A stretch of DNA of 64,000 nucleotides from the NCBI GenBank assembly GCA_963807085.1, contig CAWEBB010000024.1, forward strand, positions 124,001 through 188,000. The letters are read 5' to 3'. The DNA is from JACKII01 sp963807085 (lineage in GTDB: Bacteria; Pseudomonadota; Alphaproteobacteria; Bin95). Below are positions 19,031 to 26,437 of this stretch, piece after piece (positions within the stretch are counted from its first letter, which is position 1; the number at the start of each line of letters is the position of its first letter). The translations under genes and the position numbers were made by a program. Below the pieces are notes generated by a model. The model was given only the letters and a program-made list of their open reading frames with translations. It was not told the DNA's origin and did not search any database.

Positions 19031-19159
19031 ATGGGATTGTTGCCGGAACCGCTCAAGGGAAAGAACGGTCTGGTCGTCGGGATTGCGAACAAGCATTCGA
19101 TCGCGGCGGTTACCGGCAACATCGCCTATGTCGATGCCGGTTACCACGTGATGGCGTGA
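19031..19159 (+). pseudogene. fabI: Enoyl-ACP reductase (FabI) remnant with large internal deletion
   Basis: This 42-codon frame starts MGLLPEPLKGKNGLVVGIAN and ends VTGNIAYVDAGYHVMA. The first half is the N-terminus of a FabI-type reductase (LxGKxGLVVGIANxHSIA). The last half is its C-terminus (VTGxxxYVDAGY). The roughly 215 central residues, including the catalytic Tyr and Lys, are missing, and the two ends join in frame at HSIA-AVTG. It begins four bases after the phaC stop. In related genomes fabI-like genes accompany PHA synthase in stress islands, so this is the scar of a lost neighbour. Either a real deletion or an assembly collapse could produce it. It cannot be active as a reductase. 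Confidence 0.8.
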
Positions 19160-19202
19160 GCGTGTCGACACACGCGTATGGGAAGCAGGATAGGATAGAC
19201 CG

Positions 19203-20609
19203 TTGCGCGCTGAAGCATCCACCAAACCGCCCCCCACACAGGAAGACGCCGTCGAAGGTTCCGTCGTGGCCATCCGCGGCGGGATCGTGGACGCCGCCTT
19301 TCCGGACCCGGTGCCGCAGATCCACGACCTGCTTTACGTGGGCCAGGTCGCGCTTCAGGTCGCCTCGCTGGTGGGCGAGGGCGTGGTTCGCTGTATCGCG
19401 CTCCACCCGGTGCGCGGCCTGGGACTGGGCATGCCGGTGCGCTCCACCGGCGGTCCAATAGAGGTGCCGGTCGGAGAGGAAGTGCTCGGCCGGATGCTGA
19501 ACATGTTCGGACGCCCGATCGACGGCCTGCCGGTGCCGGTAACGGCGGCCCGCCACTCGATCCATCATGCTCCGCCCGCCTTGGAGGACCGCATCTTGCG
19601 GGCAGAGGTTCTGGAGACCGGTATCAAGGCCATCGACCTGCTCTCGCCGATCGAGCGCGGCGGCAAGACCGGGCTGTTCGGCGGGGCAGGGGTCGGCAAG
19701 ACAGTGCTGCTGACCGAACTGATCAATAACACAGTCCAGCACCATCACGGCGTCAGCCTGTTCTGCGGCATCGGCGAGCGGTCGCGCGAGGCCGAGGAAC
19801 TTTACCGCGAAATGGGCGAGGCGGGCGTGCGCGACAAGACCGTCATGCTGTTCGGCCAGATGAACGAAGCGCCGGGCGTGCGCTTTCTGGTGGGAAACTC
19901 GGCGCTAACCATGGCGGAATATTTCCGGGACGAGAAACAGCAGGACGTGCTGCTGCTGATCGACAATATCTTTCGCTTCGTGCAGGCGGGCTCGGAAGTT
20001 TCGGGGCTGCTGGGACGGATGCCGTCGCGCGTCGGCTACCAGCCTACGCTGGCGACGGAACTGGCCACCCTGCAGGAGCGCATTGCCTCGACCCGCAAGG
20101 GGTCGATCACGTCGATCCAGGCGGTTTACGTACCCGCGGACGACCTTACCGATCCCGCAGCAGCGCATATCTTCTCGCACCTCTCGGCCTCCGTTGTGTT
20201 GTCCCGCAAGCGGGCGAGCGAAGGGCTCTATCCCGCGGTCGATCCCCTGGAATCGACCTCGGTGATGCTGACGCCCGGCGTGGTCGGGCAGCGCCACTAC
20301 GACATCGCCCGTGCCGTGCGCCGCACGCTAGCGGACTATGAGGAGTTGCGGGACATCATCGCCATGCTGGGGATCGAGGAGCTTTCCGCCCACGATCGCG
20401 CCATCGTGGCTCGCGCGCGGCGGCTGGAACGGTTCCTGACCCAGCCGTTTTCCACCGTCGCGGCATCCGTCGGGACGGCGGGCAAGCGGGTGCCGATCGA
20501 CACGACCCTCGATGGCTGCGAGACCATCCTTGAGCAGACCGAATTCGATCTGCCGGAGAGCGCCTACTACATGATTGGCGGCCTGGCGGACCTGGAGCAG
20601 GCGGCATGA
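19203..20609 (+). CDS. atpD: N-ATPase (Na+-translocating F-type) subunit beta
   Basis: A 468-residue catalytic beta subunit. Walker A is GGAGVGKT (about residue 160), the catalytic glutamate region is GIGERSREAEEL and Walker B ends LLLIDNIFR. Residues ALTMAEYFRD and TTLDGCETILEQTEFDLPES match N-ATPase beta subunits. The start appears to be TTG at 19203, preceded by AGGATAGGAT; nearby ATGs are out of frame. It is the first gene of the atpDCQRBEFAG order that defines N-ATPases. It overlaps atpC by four bases (ATGA). Subunits assemble with alpha into the peripheral ATPase head. Confidence 0.93.
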   Translation: MRAEASTKPPPTQEDAVEGSVVAIRGGIVDAAFPDPVPQIHDLLYVGQVALQVASLVGEGVVRCIALHPVRGLGLGMPVRSTGGPIEVPVGEEVLGRMLNMFGRPIDGLPVPVTAARHSIHHAPPALEDRILRAEVLETGIKAIDLLSPIERGGKTGLFGGAGVGKTVLLTELINNTVQHHHGVSLFCGIGERSREAEELYREMGEAGVRDKTVMLFGQMNEAPGVRFLVGNSALTMAEYFRDEKQQDVLLLIDNIFRFVQAGSEVSGLLGRMPSRVGYQPTLATELATLQERIASTRKGSITSIQAVYVPADDLTDPAAAHIFSHLSASVVLSRKRASEGLYPAVDPLESTSVMLTPGVVGQRHYDIARAVRRTLADYEELRDIIAMLGIEELSAHDRAIVARARRLERFLTQPFSTVAASVGTAGKRVPIDTTLDGCETILEQTEFDLPESAYYMIGGLADLEQAA

Positions 20610-21014
20610 GTATGGCGCGCGACATGCAGGTCACGCTACGGCTGCCCATGCGCGCGCTGTTCGAGGGGCGAGCCATCAGGCTGACCGCCGTGGCGGAGAA
20701 TGGCGGCTTCGGCATCCTGCCGAACCATGTCGATTTCGTCACCGCGCTGGTGCCGTCGGTGCTGACGCTGATCACGCCGGAAGGGCGCGAGCGCGTCTTT
20801 GGCATTGACGTGGGGCTGCTGGTCAAGAAGGGCACATTCGGTCGAAGTCGCGGTGCGGCGCGGCGTCGAGGGCGATGACCTCGGCACACTGCGCGATACG
20901 GTGCGCGAGACTTTCGTCGAAATTGAAGACGAAGAACGCGTGGCACGCTCTGCCCTGTCGCGGCTGGAGGCGGGCATGGTGCGCCGCTTCGCCCGCCTGC
21001 GGAAGCCTCAGTGA
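20606..21014 (+). pseudogene. atpC: N-ATPase subunit epsilon, frameshifted
   Basis: The N-terminal beta-sandwich (MQVTLRLPMRALFEGRAIRL, GGFGILPNHVDFVTALVPSV) reads in one frame to about 20835. The C-terminal part (VEVAVRRGVEGDDLGTLRDT, then ARSALSRLEAGMVRRFARL) continues in the +1 frame to 21014. Correcting one base gives a normal epsilon subunit of about 135 residues, which links the rotor to the head and regulates ATP hydrolysis. Without correction the protein ends at 20878 with an unrelated basic tail. The break lies in aagggcaca near 20826-20838. It overlaps atpD by ATGA. Confidence 0.82.
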
Positions 21015-21030
21015 TGACAGCGATGCCGCC

Positions 21031-21331
21031 ATGACAGAGAAGACGCCAGAGAAAAAGAACAGGCTGGCCGACGATATCGGCCGCCGGGCCGAGCGCATGA
21101 AGAGCGTGCGCGATAATCCGGAGCCGAGCCCGCTGCGGGGCCTTGGCACGTTCGGAATGATCGGCTGGTCGGTCGCCGTCCCCGCCGTGGGCGGCGCTTT
21201 TTTGGGGCTCTGGCTCGACCGGATCGCGCCGCAGGGGTTTTCCTGGACTCATGGCGCTGATCATCGGCGGAGTAGCGCTAGGCAGTCTGATCGCCTGGGC
21301 CTGGGTGGCCAAGGAAGGGAGAGGCGAATGA
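21031..21331 (+). pseudogene. atpQ: N-ATPase AtpQ membrane protein, frameshifted
   Basis: A small AtpI/AtpQ-like membrane protein. The soluble N-terminus (MTEKTPEKKNRLADDIGRRA) leads into the first helix (FGMIGWSVAVPAVGGAFLGL) and reads in one frame to about 21250 (QGFSWT). The second helix (LMALIIGGVALGSLIAWAWV) is in the next frame and ends at TGA 21329-21331, overlapping atpR. Restoring one base gives about 99 residues with two helices, the expected size. AtpQ is characteristic of N-ATPase operons and is thought to help assemble the c ring. Confidence 0.8.
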
Positions 21332-21621
21332 CAGAGATCGATATTGGCGCGCTGCTGTTGGGATTGGCGGTTGGTGTCGGCATGAGCGCGCTGTTCTTCG
21401 CGGGCCTCAACCTCGGCATGCGGCTTGCATTGCGCGCGACGCGGCCGACGCCCATTCTGCTGCTCAGCGCCGGCGTGCGGATCGGGGTGTTTCTGGCTGC
21501 CGGCTGGTTGGTCGCGCAGGCGGACATCTGGGCCTTTTGTGGCTATGCTGCGGCATTCCTGCTCGTCCGGTATCTGGCGATCTCCTATACCCGGCATCAG
21601 ATCGCTCGGGGAGACGCGTGA
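21328..21621 (+). CDS. atpR: N-ATPase AtpR subunit
   Basis: A 97-residue membrane protein with three predicted helices (IGALLLGLAVGVGMSALFFA, LLLSAGVRIGVFLAAGWLV and a final FCGYAAAFLLVRYLAI). The conserved arginine in SAGVRIGVF and overall length match AtpR, which occurs only in N-ATPase operons. It overlaps atpQ (ATGA) and atpB (one base). AtpR is proposed to interact with the c-ring carboxylates through its membrane arginine; this is family knowledge, not shown here. Confidence 0.88.
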   Translation: MTEIDIGALLLGLAVGVGMSALFFAGLNLGMRLALRATRPTPILLLSAGVRIGVFLAAGWLVAQADIWAFCGYAAAFLLVRYLAISYTRHQIARGDA

Positions 21622-22313
21622 TGGAACTGACACCCGACAACACCATCGTCTTCGCGATCGGCGGCATCGCCATCAATGCCACCATCTTCAATACGTGGAT
21701 CATCATGGCGCTGCTGACGGGCGTGTCCGTGCTGATCACTCGCAAACTGCGCCCGGACAAGCCACCCAACCGCTGGCGCACCATGCTCGAAGTGATCGTG
21801 CAGGGCATCCAGGGCCAGATCGCGGAGATCGCCCGCCGGCCGGCGCGTCGGCTGCTTTACTTCGTGGGAACGCTGTTTCTGTTCATCGTGACATCGAACC
21901 TGCTGATGGTGGTGCCGGGGTTCCATCCGCCGACGGCGTCGCTTTCGACCACAGCGGGGCTGGCGCTGGCGGTTCTGATCGCAGTGCCGATGTTCGGGAT
22001 CGGCACCCGGGGGCTGGGCGGCTACTTGAAAACCTATCTCAAACCGTCGCCGATCATGCTGCCCTTCAACATCATCAGCGAATTTTCGCGCGGCCTGTCA
22101 CTTGCCATCCGGCTGTACGGCAACATCATGAGCGGGGCTGTGATCGCCGCGATCCTGCTGGGCGTGGCGCCGTTCTTTTTCCCGGTCGTGATGGACATGC
22201 TGGGCCTGCTGACCGGGCTGGTACAAGCATACATCTTTGCCATTCTGGCGACAGTCTACATATCGTCCGCCACCGCCGACCCGACAACACCCGAGAATGC
22301 AAAGGAAACCTGA
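21621..22313 (+). CDS. atpB: N-ATPase subunit a
   Basis: A 230-residue membrane stator subunit carrying the ion half-channels. The key arginine is in the fourth-helix motif LSLAIRLYGNIMSG, next to the c ring. PFNIISEFSRGLSLAIRLYG and the closing FAILATVYISSA are typical of subunit a. It is shorter than proton-ATPase homologs, as is usual for N-ATPases. Its start and stop overlap atpR and atpE by one base and three bases, indicating coupled translation. Confidence 0.92.
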   Translation: MELTPDNTIVFAIGGIAINATIFNTWIIMALLTGVSVLITRKLRPDKPPNRWRTMLEVIVQGIQGQIAEIARRPARRLLYFVGTLFLFIVTSNLLMVVPGFHPPTASLSTTAGLALAVLIAVPMFGIGTRGLGGYLKTYLKPSPIMLPFNIISEFSRGLSLAIRLYGNIMSGAVIAAILLGVAPFFFPVVMDMLGLLTGLVQAYIFAILATVYISSATADPTTPENAKET

Positions 22314-22600
22314 TGACAGACCTTGCCCTTATTGCCGCCGTTTCGATCTTTACCGCCGGTCTGACCGTGGCCTTCGGTGCGATCGGCCCCGCGCTCGGCG
22401 AGGGACGCGCGGCGGGGGCGGCAATGAACGCCATTGCCCAGCAGCCGGATGCGTCTGGGACCCTGTCGAGAACCTTGTTCGTCAGTCTGGCGATGATCGA
22501 ATCCACGGCGATCTATTGTTTCGTCGTCGCCATGATCCTGATCTTCGGCAATCCGTTCTGGAATGCGTTTCTGAATGAGGCACAGAGGGCGGCCGGCTAA
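22313..22600 (+). CDS. atpE: N-ATPase subunit c, sodium-type ligand set
   Basis: A 95-residue two-helix hairpin that forms the rotor ring. Helix 2 has the ion-binding carboxylate E63 followed by S64, T65 and Y68 (MIESTAIYCF), matching the E-S-T-x-x-Y sodium ligand pattern known from sodium F-ATPases. Helix 1 has PALGEGRAAG, with E30 at the position of the glutamine ligand in classical sodium c subunits, as described for N-ATPases. This predicts sodium rather than proton translocation. It is translationally coupled to atpB (TGATG). Confidence 0.93.
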   Translation: MTDLALIAAVSIFTAGLTVAFGAIGPALGEGRAAGAAMNAIAQQPDASGTLSRTLFVSLAMIESTAIYCFVVAMILIFGNPFWNAFLNEAQRAAG

Positions 22601-22603
22601 GCC

Positions 22604-23389
22604 ATGTCCATTGATTGGGTCACGGCCGCCGCCCAGATCCTGAACTTCCTGATTCTGGTCTGGCTGCTGAAACGCTTTCTTTACCGCCCCATTCTGGACG
22701 GTATCGACGCGCGAGAGGCCCAAATTGCCGACAGAATGTCCGAGGCGGCACGCATTCGGCAACAGGCCGAAGCGGCGGAGGCGGCCTATCAGGACCAGAT
22801 TTCGGCGGTTCAAGCCCGCCAGGCGGCGGTGATGGACGGTATCCGGGAAAAAGCCGAGGCAGAGCGCAGCGCGCTGTTAGCAAAAGCCCGCGAGCGCCTG
22901 GAGCGCGAACGCCAGGCCCAGGAGGCGCAGCGCCAGGAAGAGGCGCGCAAGTACACCGCCCAATTGCATCGGACGGGGGCGGGAGCGCTGTTGTCCCTGA
23001 CCCGCAAGGCATTGGCGGACCTCGCCGATGAAACGCTGGAAGAACGTATTGCCGCTCACGTCGCCAGGCGCCTGGCCGGGTTCGCCGACGATCTGCGCGA
23101 GGCGGTAGGTGGCAGCACGGCGGCGGTCGCGACCACGCGCGATCCCTTGCCCCAGGGCGCCCGCGACCGCTTGAAGGCCGAATTGCAGAAGCTGCTGCCG
23201 GAGGTGACGCTTGGCTTCGAGACCGATGCCCAACTGGCGCCGGGCCTGATCCTGCGTCTCGGCGGCGCGCAGGTGGCGTGGACGGTGGACACCTATATCG
23301 ACGGGCTTGAGGAAGTGTTGGAGCAGGAGACGCCAGGTGGGCGGAAAGAAGGTGGCCGCAATGCGAAAACTTCAAGCGATGAGCATTGA
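22604..23389 (+). CDS. atpF: N-ATPase subunit b (extended, b-delta-like)
   Basis: A 261-residue stator stalk. One N-terminal helix (AAQILNFLILVWLLKRFLYR) is followed by a long charged coiled coil rich in Ala, Glu and Arg (about residues 45-130). The C-terminal region (KAELQKLLPEVTLGFETDAQ, LILRLGGAQVAWTVDTYIDG) resembles the delta subunit. This is consistent with N-ATPases lacking a separate atpH gene. The 3' end overlaps atpA by 11-29 bases depending on the alpha start chosen. Confidence 0.9.
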   Translation: MSIDWVTAAAQILNFLILVWLLKRFLYRPILDGIDAREAQIADRMSEAARIRQQAEAAEAAYQDQISAVQARQAAVMDGIREKAEAERSALLAKARERLERERQAQEAQRQEEARKYTAQLHRTGAGALLSLTRKALADLADETLEERIAAHVARRLAGFADDLREAVGGSTAAVATTRDPLPQGARDRLKAELQKLLPEVTLGFETDAQLAPGLILRLGGAQVAWTVDTYIDGLEEVLEQETPGGRKEGGRNAKTSSDEH

Positions 23390-24929
23390 GAGCAAGACAG
23401 ACGGCGCCGGCACGCCGGGGGTGCTCGACAGAACGCTGCAGGCGCTGCTGGACAGCCCAGCCCCCGAACCCCAACTGAGCGAGATCGGCAAGGTCGCGGA
23501 GGTCGGCGACGGCATCGCGATCGTCACCGGTCTGGCCCGCGCGCTTTCCGATGAATTGCTGGAGTTCGCCTCTGGCGTCAGCGGCATCGTCTTGGACCTG
23601 GAGCTCGGTCGGCTGGGCGTCGTTCTGCTGGGGCCGTCTGAGCTCATTACGGTTGGCGAACATGTGCGGCGCACCAACAAGGTGGTCAGCGTGCCCGTGG
23701 GACCGGCGCTTCTGGGCCGGGTCGTCGATGCCCTGGGCAGGCCGCGCGACGGCAAGGGCGCCATCGACGCCGCGGCAGAACGTCCCGTCGAGGTCGAGGC
23801 GCCGGAAATCCTGCACCGGTCCGCGGTTTCGCGGCCATTGGCGACGGGGCTCAAGGCAATCGACGCGGCGGTTCCGGTCGGCCTCGGCCAGCGCGAGTTG
23901 ATCATCGGCGACCGGCAGACGGGGAAAACCTCGATCGCGGTGGATACTATCCTGAACCAGGCGGAAACGGGCGTGATCTGCATCTATTGCGCCATCGGCC
24001 AGCGCGGCGATGCGGTCGCCAAGGTCATCGGCGCCATCAACGACGGCGGGATGGCGGAGAACACAGTCATCCTTTCCGTTGGCGACGAGGAAGCGCCGGG
24101 CCTTTCCTACATCGCCCCTTATGCCGCCATGTCGATCGCCGAAAGCTTTGCCGCGAAGGCGCGCGACGTCCTGGTCGTCCTCGACGATCTGACCCACCAC
24201 GCGCGCTCGTATCGCGAATTGTCGTTGCTGCTGCGGCGCCCGCCGGGCCGCGAGGCGTTTCCGGGCGATATCTTCTATGTCCATGCCCGGCTGCTGGAGC
24301 GGGGCGGGCAGTTCACGGCCGAGGCGGGCGGCGGCTCGATTACGGTGCTGCCGGTGGTGGAGACCCAGGCCGAAAACCTGTCGGCCTATATCCCCACTAA
24401 CCTGATTTCCATTACCGACGGGCAGATCTACCTCTCGCCGCGCCTGGTGCGCACCAATCAGTTTCCTGCCGTCGATCTCGGGGTCTCCGTCTCACGCGTG
24501 GGCGGCAAGGCGCAAAGCCGTGCCTTCCGCGCGGTCGCCGGCAACCTGCGCGTGACGCTGTCGCAATTCGAGGAGCTGGAGGATTTCGCCCGCTTCGGCA
24601 CGCGGCTCGACGACGCCACCAAGGCGCGGCTGACCCGCGGCGCGGGGGTGCGGGCGGCGCTGCGCCAGGCGGAACGCGACCCGATGCCGGCGGCAGAGCA
24701 ATTGGCGGTGCTGCTGGCCGCGATGGAAGGCTTGTTCGATGGACTGCCCGAGGCCTATACGGTCGCAGCCATGCTGGCGGTCAGGCGAGCGATGCGCGGC
24801 GGTGACCGCAATGTTGCAGCGCGCATTGCGGCGGATGAACTCCTCGGCGACGAGGATCGCGCCTGGATCGTCGAAACCGCACGCGAAGCCATCACGGCAA
24901 TGGCGGACGGTCATGCCCGAAACGCTTGA
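23361..24929 (+). CDS. atpA: N-ATPase subunit alpha
   Basis: A subunit of about 522 residues. Walker A is GDRQTGKTS near residue 190, with APYAAMSIAESF and VLDDLTHHARSYRELSLLLR in the nucleotide-binding core. AENLSAYIPTNLISITDGQI and the conserved SVSRVGGKAQ region follow. It forms the non-catalytic sites of the head with beta. The start may be ATG 23361 or ATG 23379 (MSIESKTDG); neither has a strong ribosome site because both lie inside atpF. The 3' end overlaps atpG by 17 bases. Confidence 0.92.
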   Translation: MRKLQAMSIESKTDGAGTPGVLDRTLQALLDSPAPEPQLSEIGKVAEVGDGIAIVTGLARALSDELLEFASGVSGIVLDLELGRLGVVLLGPSELITVGEHVRRTNKVVSVPVGPALLGRVVDALGRPRDGKGAIDAAAERPVEVEAPEILHRSAVSRPLATGLKAIDAAVPVGLGQRELIIGDRQTGKTSIAVDTILNQAETGVICIYCAIGQRGDAVAKVIGAINDGGMAENTVILSVGDEEAPGLSYIAPYAAMSIAESFAAKARDVLVVLDDLTHHARSYRELSLLLRRPPGREAFPGDIFYVHARLLERGGQFTAEAGGGSITVLPVVETQAENLSAYIPTNLISITDGQIYLSPRLVRTNQFPAVDLGVSVSRVGGKAQSRAFRAVAGNLRVTLSQFEELEDFARFGTRLDDATKARLTRGAGVRAALRQAERDPMPAAEQLAVLLAAMEGLFDGLPEAYTVAAMLAVRRAMRGGDRNVAARIAADELLGDEDRAWIVETAREAITAMADGHARNA

Positions 24930-25842
24930 AACCCTTACCCGCAGAACCGACACGCTGAACAGCATTCGCGGCATCGTCCATACGATGAAAACGCTGTCGG
25001 CCATCAACGCGCTGCCCTACGAACAGGCCGCGCACTCCATCGACGCCTATCTCGACGTGGTTTTAAAGGGGCTGCACGCCTTTCTGCATCGCAACGGACC
25101 GCTCGCCCTGAACTCGCAGCAGCAGGAGGCGGCTCATGTCCTCATCGCCTTTGGCTCGGATCATGGCCTTTGCGGCAACTACAACGAGATCGTTGCCGAT
25201 GAGGTGGCCCGTCACCTGAAAGCGCAGGCGTCCTCACCCAATGCCGATCGTGTGCTGTGTGTTGGCGTGCAGATGGAGGATGCGTTGGCGGGGCTGGGGA
25301 TACATGCCGAAAGGGCGTTGCTGCCGCCCGCAACGGCTGAGGGGCTCGGCCGGCTCGCCGGCGATCTGGTCACGCGCCTGGACGATATCCGCGCCGCCAG
25401 CCCAACCGTAGACGTAGAGGTCACGCTCGTCTTTACCGAGCGCGCGCCGCATGGCCTCCAGGCGCCGGTCGCACAGCGGCTGTTGCCGCTCGATGAGGCG
25501 GTGATCGACGACCTGGCCCGCCGCCCCTGGAAATCGCGCAGCCTGCCGACATTCACCTTGCCGCCGGACGACCTGCTGGCGGCGTTGGTCCGGGGCTATC
25601 TGTTCGCAAGCATCTTCCGGGCAGCGGCCGAGGCCCTGGTCACCGAAAACGCCGCCCGGCTCGCCCGCATGCAACAGGCGGAGCAGTCGGTCGATGAACG
25701 GCTCGAGGCGTTGAAGTCCGAGACGCGCCTCGCCCGGCAAAACGAAATCACCACTGAACTGCTGGATGTCATTATCGGGTTCGAGGCGCTAAAGGACCGG
25801 GAACGGCGGCTCGAGAAGCAGCGCGCGTCGATGACACCATGA
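24913..25842 (+). CDS. atpG: N-ATPase subunit gamma
   Basis: A 309-residue rotor shaft. The N-terminal helix (TLTRRTDTLNSIRGIVHTMK) and C-terminal helix (QNEITTELLDVIIGFEALKD) form the coiled coil that turns inside the head, with FGSDHGLCGNYNE in the Rossmann-like middle domain. Length and divergence suit N-ATPase gamma. It is the last classical gene of the operon, but its stop overlaps the start of another gene (ATGA at 25839-25842). Confidence 0.9.
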   Translation: MPETLETLTRRTDTLNSIRGIVHTMKTLSAINALPYEQAAHSIDAYLDVVLKGLHAFLHRNGPLALNSQQQEAAHVLIAFGSDHGLCGNYNEIVADEVARHLKAQASSPNADRVLCVGVQMEDALAGLGIHAERALLPPATAEGLGRLAGDLVTRLDDIRAASPTVDVEVTLVFTERAPHGLQAPVAQRLLPLDEAVIDDLARRPWKSRSLPTFTLPPDDLLAALVRGYLFASIFRAAAEALVTENAARLARMQQAEQSVDERLEALKSETRLARQNEITTELLDVIIGFEALKDRERRLEKQRASMTP

Positions 25843-26270
25843 GCGCCCCTATGGGCTGCCAGCTCATCGGTCGCTGGCGCATTATCGAGGCTGACATGTG
25901 GGAGCGCGACTATCTCGACCTGGTCGAAGACGCCTTCATGAGCATCGGCGCGGACGGCCATGGCGAAATCGCCTTCGGGGCCATGCAGGCGGGGCTCGAC
26001 CTGGAATACAGCCGGACGCTGGTGTTCTTCACCTGGGCCGGCTTCGACGAGATGGACGAGGTTTGGGGCTCCGGTTCGGCCGAATTGCAGGACGACGGGA
26101 CGCTCGAAATCGAGCTTTCCTTCCATGGCGGCGATGATGCTGTCCTCAAAGCCCACATTCCTAAGTGCCTAACTCATCTGTGGATGCCCCCGGTGATGCA
26201 AGTGGAATTTGAACGGTTCGCGCATATGATCGGGTGCGGTCATCTGTCAGGCATCATGGTGCGGCTTTGA
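25839..26270 (+). CDS. Unknown protein translationally coupled to atpG, altered C-terminus
   Basis: A 143-residue acidic, soluble protein. The first 110 residues (IGRWRIIEADMWERDYLDLV, FTWAGFDEMDEVWGSGSAEL) match a conserved family of unknown function that usually ends soon after a segment like DEAVLKA. Here the frame continues past DDAVLKA into about 35 unrelated residues (HIPKCLTHLWMPPVMQ and on). The homologous 3' end was therefore probably replaced by mobile DNA, since an IS110 gene begins 168 bases downstream. It shares an ATGA overlap with atpG, so it is translated with the N-ATPase operon here. No motif indicates function. The gap 26271-26437 holds only presumed insertion-sequence end sequence. 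Confidence 0.65.
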   Translation: MSAPMGCQLIGRWRIIEADMWERDYLDLVEDAFMSIGADGHGEIAFGAMQAGLDLEYSRTLVFFTWAGFDEMDEVWGSGSAELQDDGTLEIELSFHGGDDAVLKAHIPKCLTHLWMPPVMQVEFERFAHMIGCGHLSGIMVRL

Positions 26271-26437
26271 AGATGCCGCGGGCCGGTATGGAGATACGCG
26301 GATCGGGTCCAGATCAAAAGTACGGGCTCGATGCCCTTTGAATCAGACTGGTTTTCCCGATCCCGATCTTGCCGATCGTCTGCCCTTACTGTTCTGTAAC
26401 CTCCTCACATTCCCGACGTACCGGCGTCCGGCCGCGC

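Noticed and set aside
19162..19175. Palindrome GTGTCGACAC between the fabI remnant and atpD as an operator
   Set aside because: Ten bases containing a common GTCGAC core is weak evidence. No regulator is nearby.
22620..24284. A 554-codon minus-strand open frame opposite atpF and atpA
   Set aside because: It has no ribosome site or motifs and mirrors the N-ATPase coding sequence.
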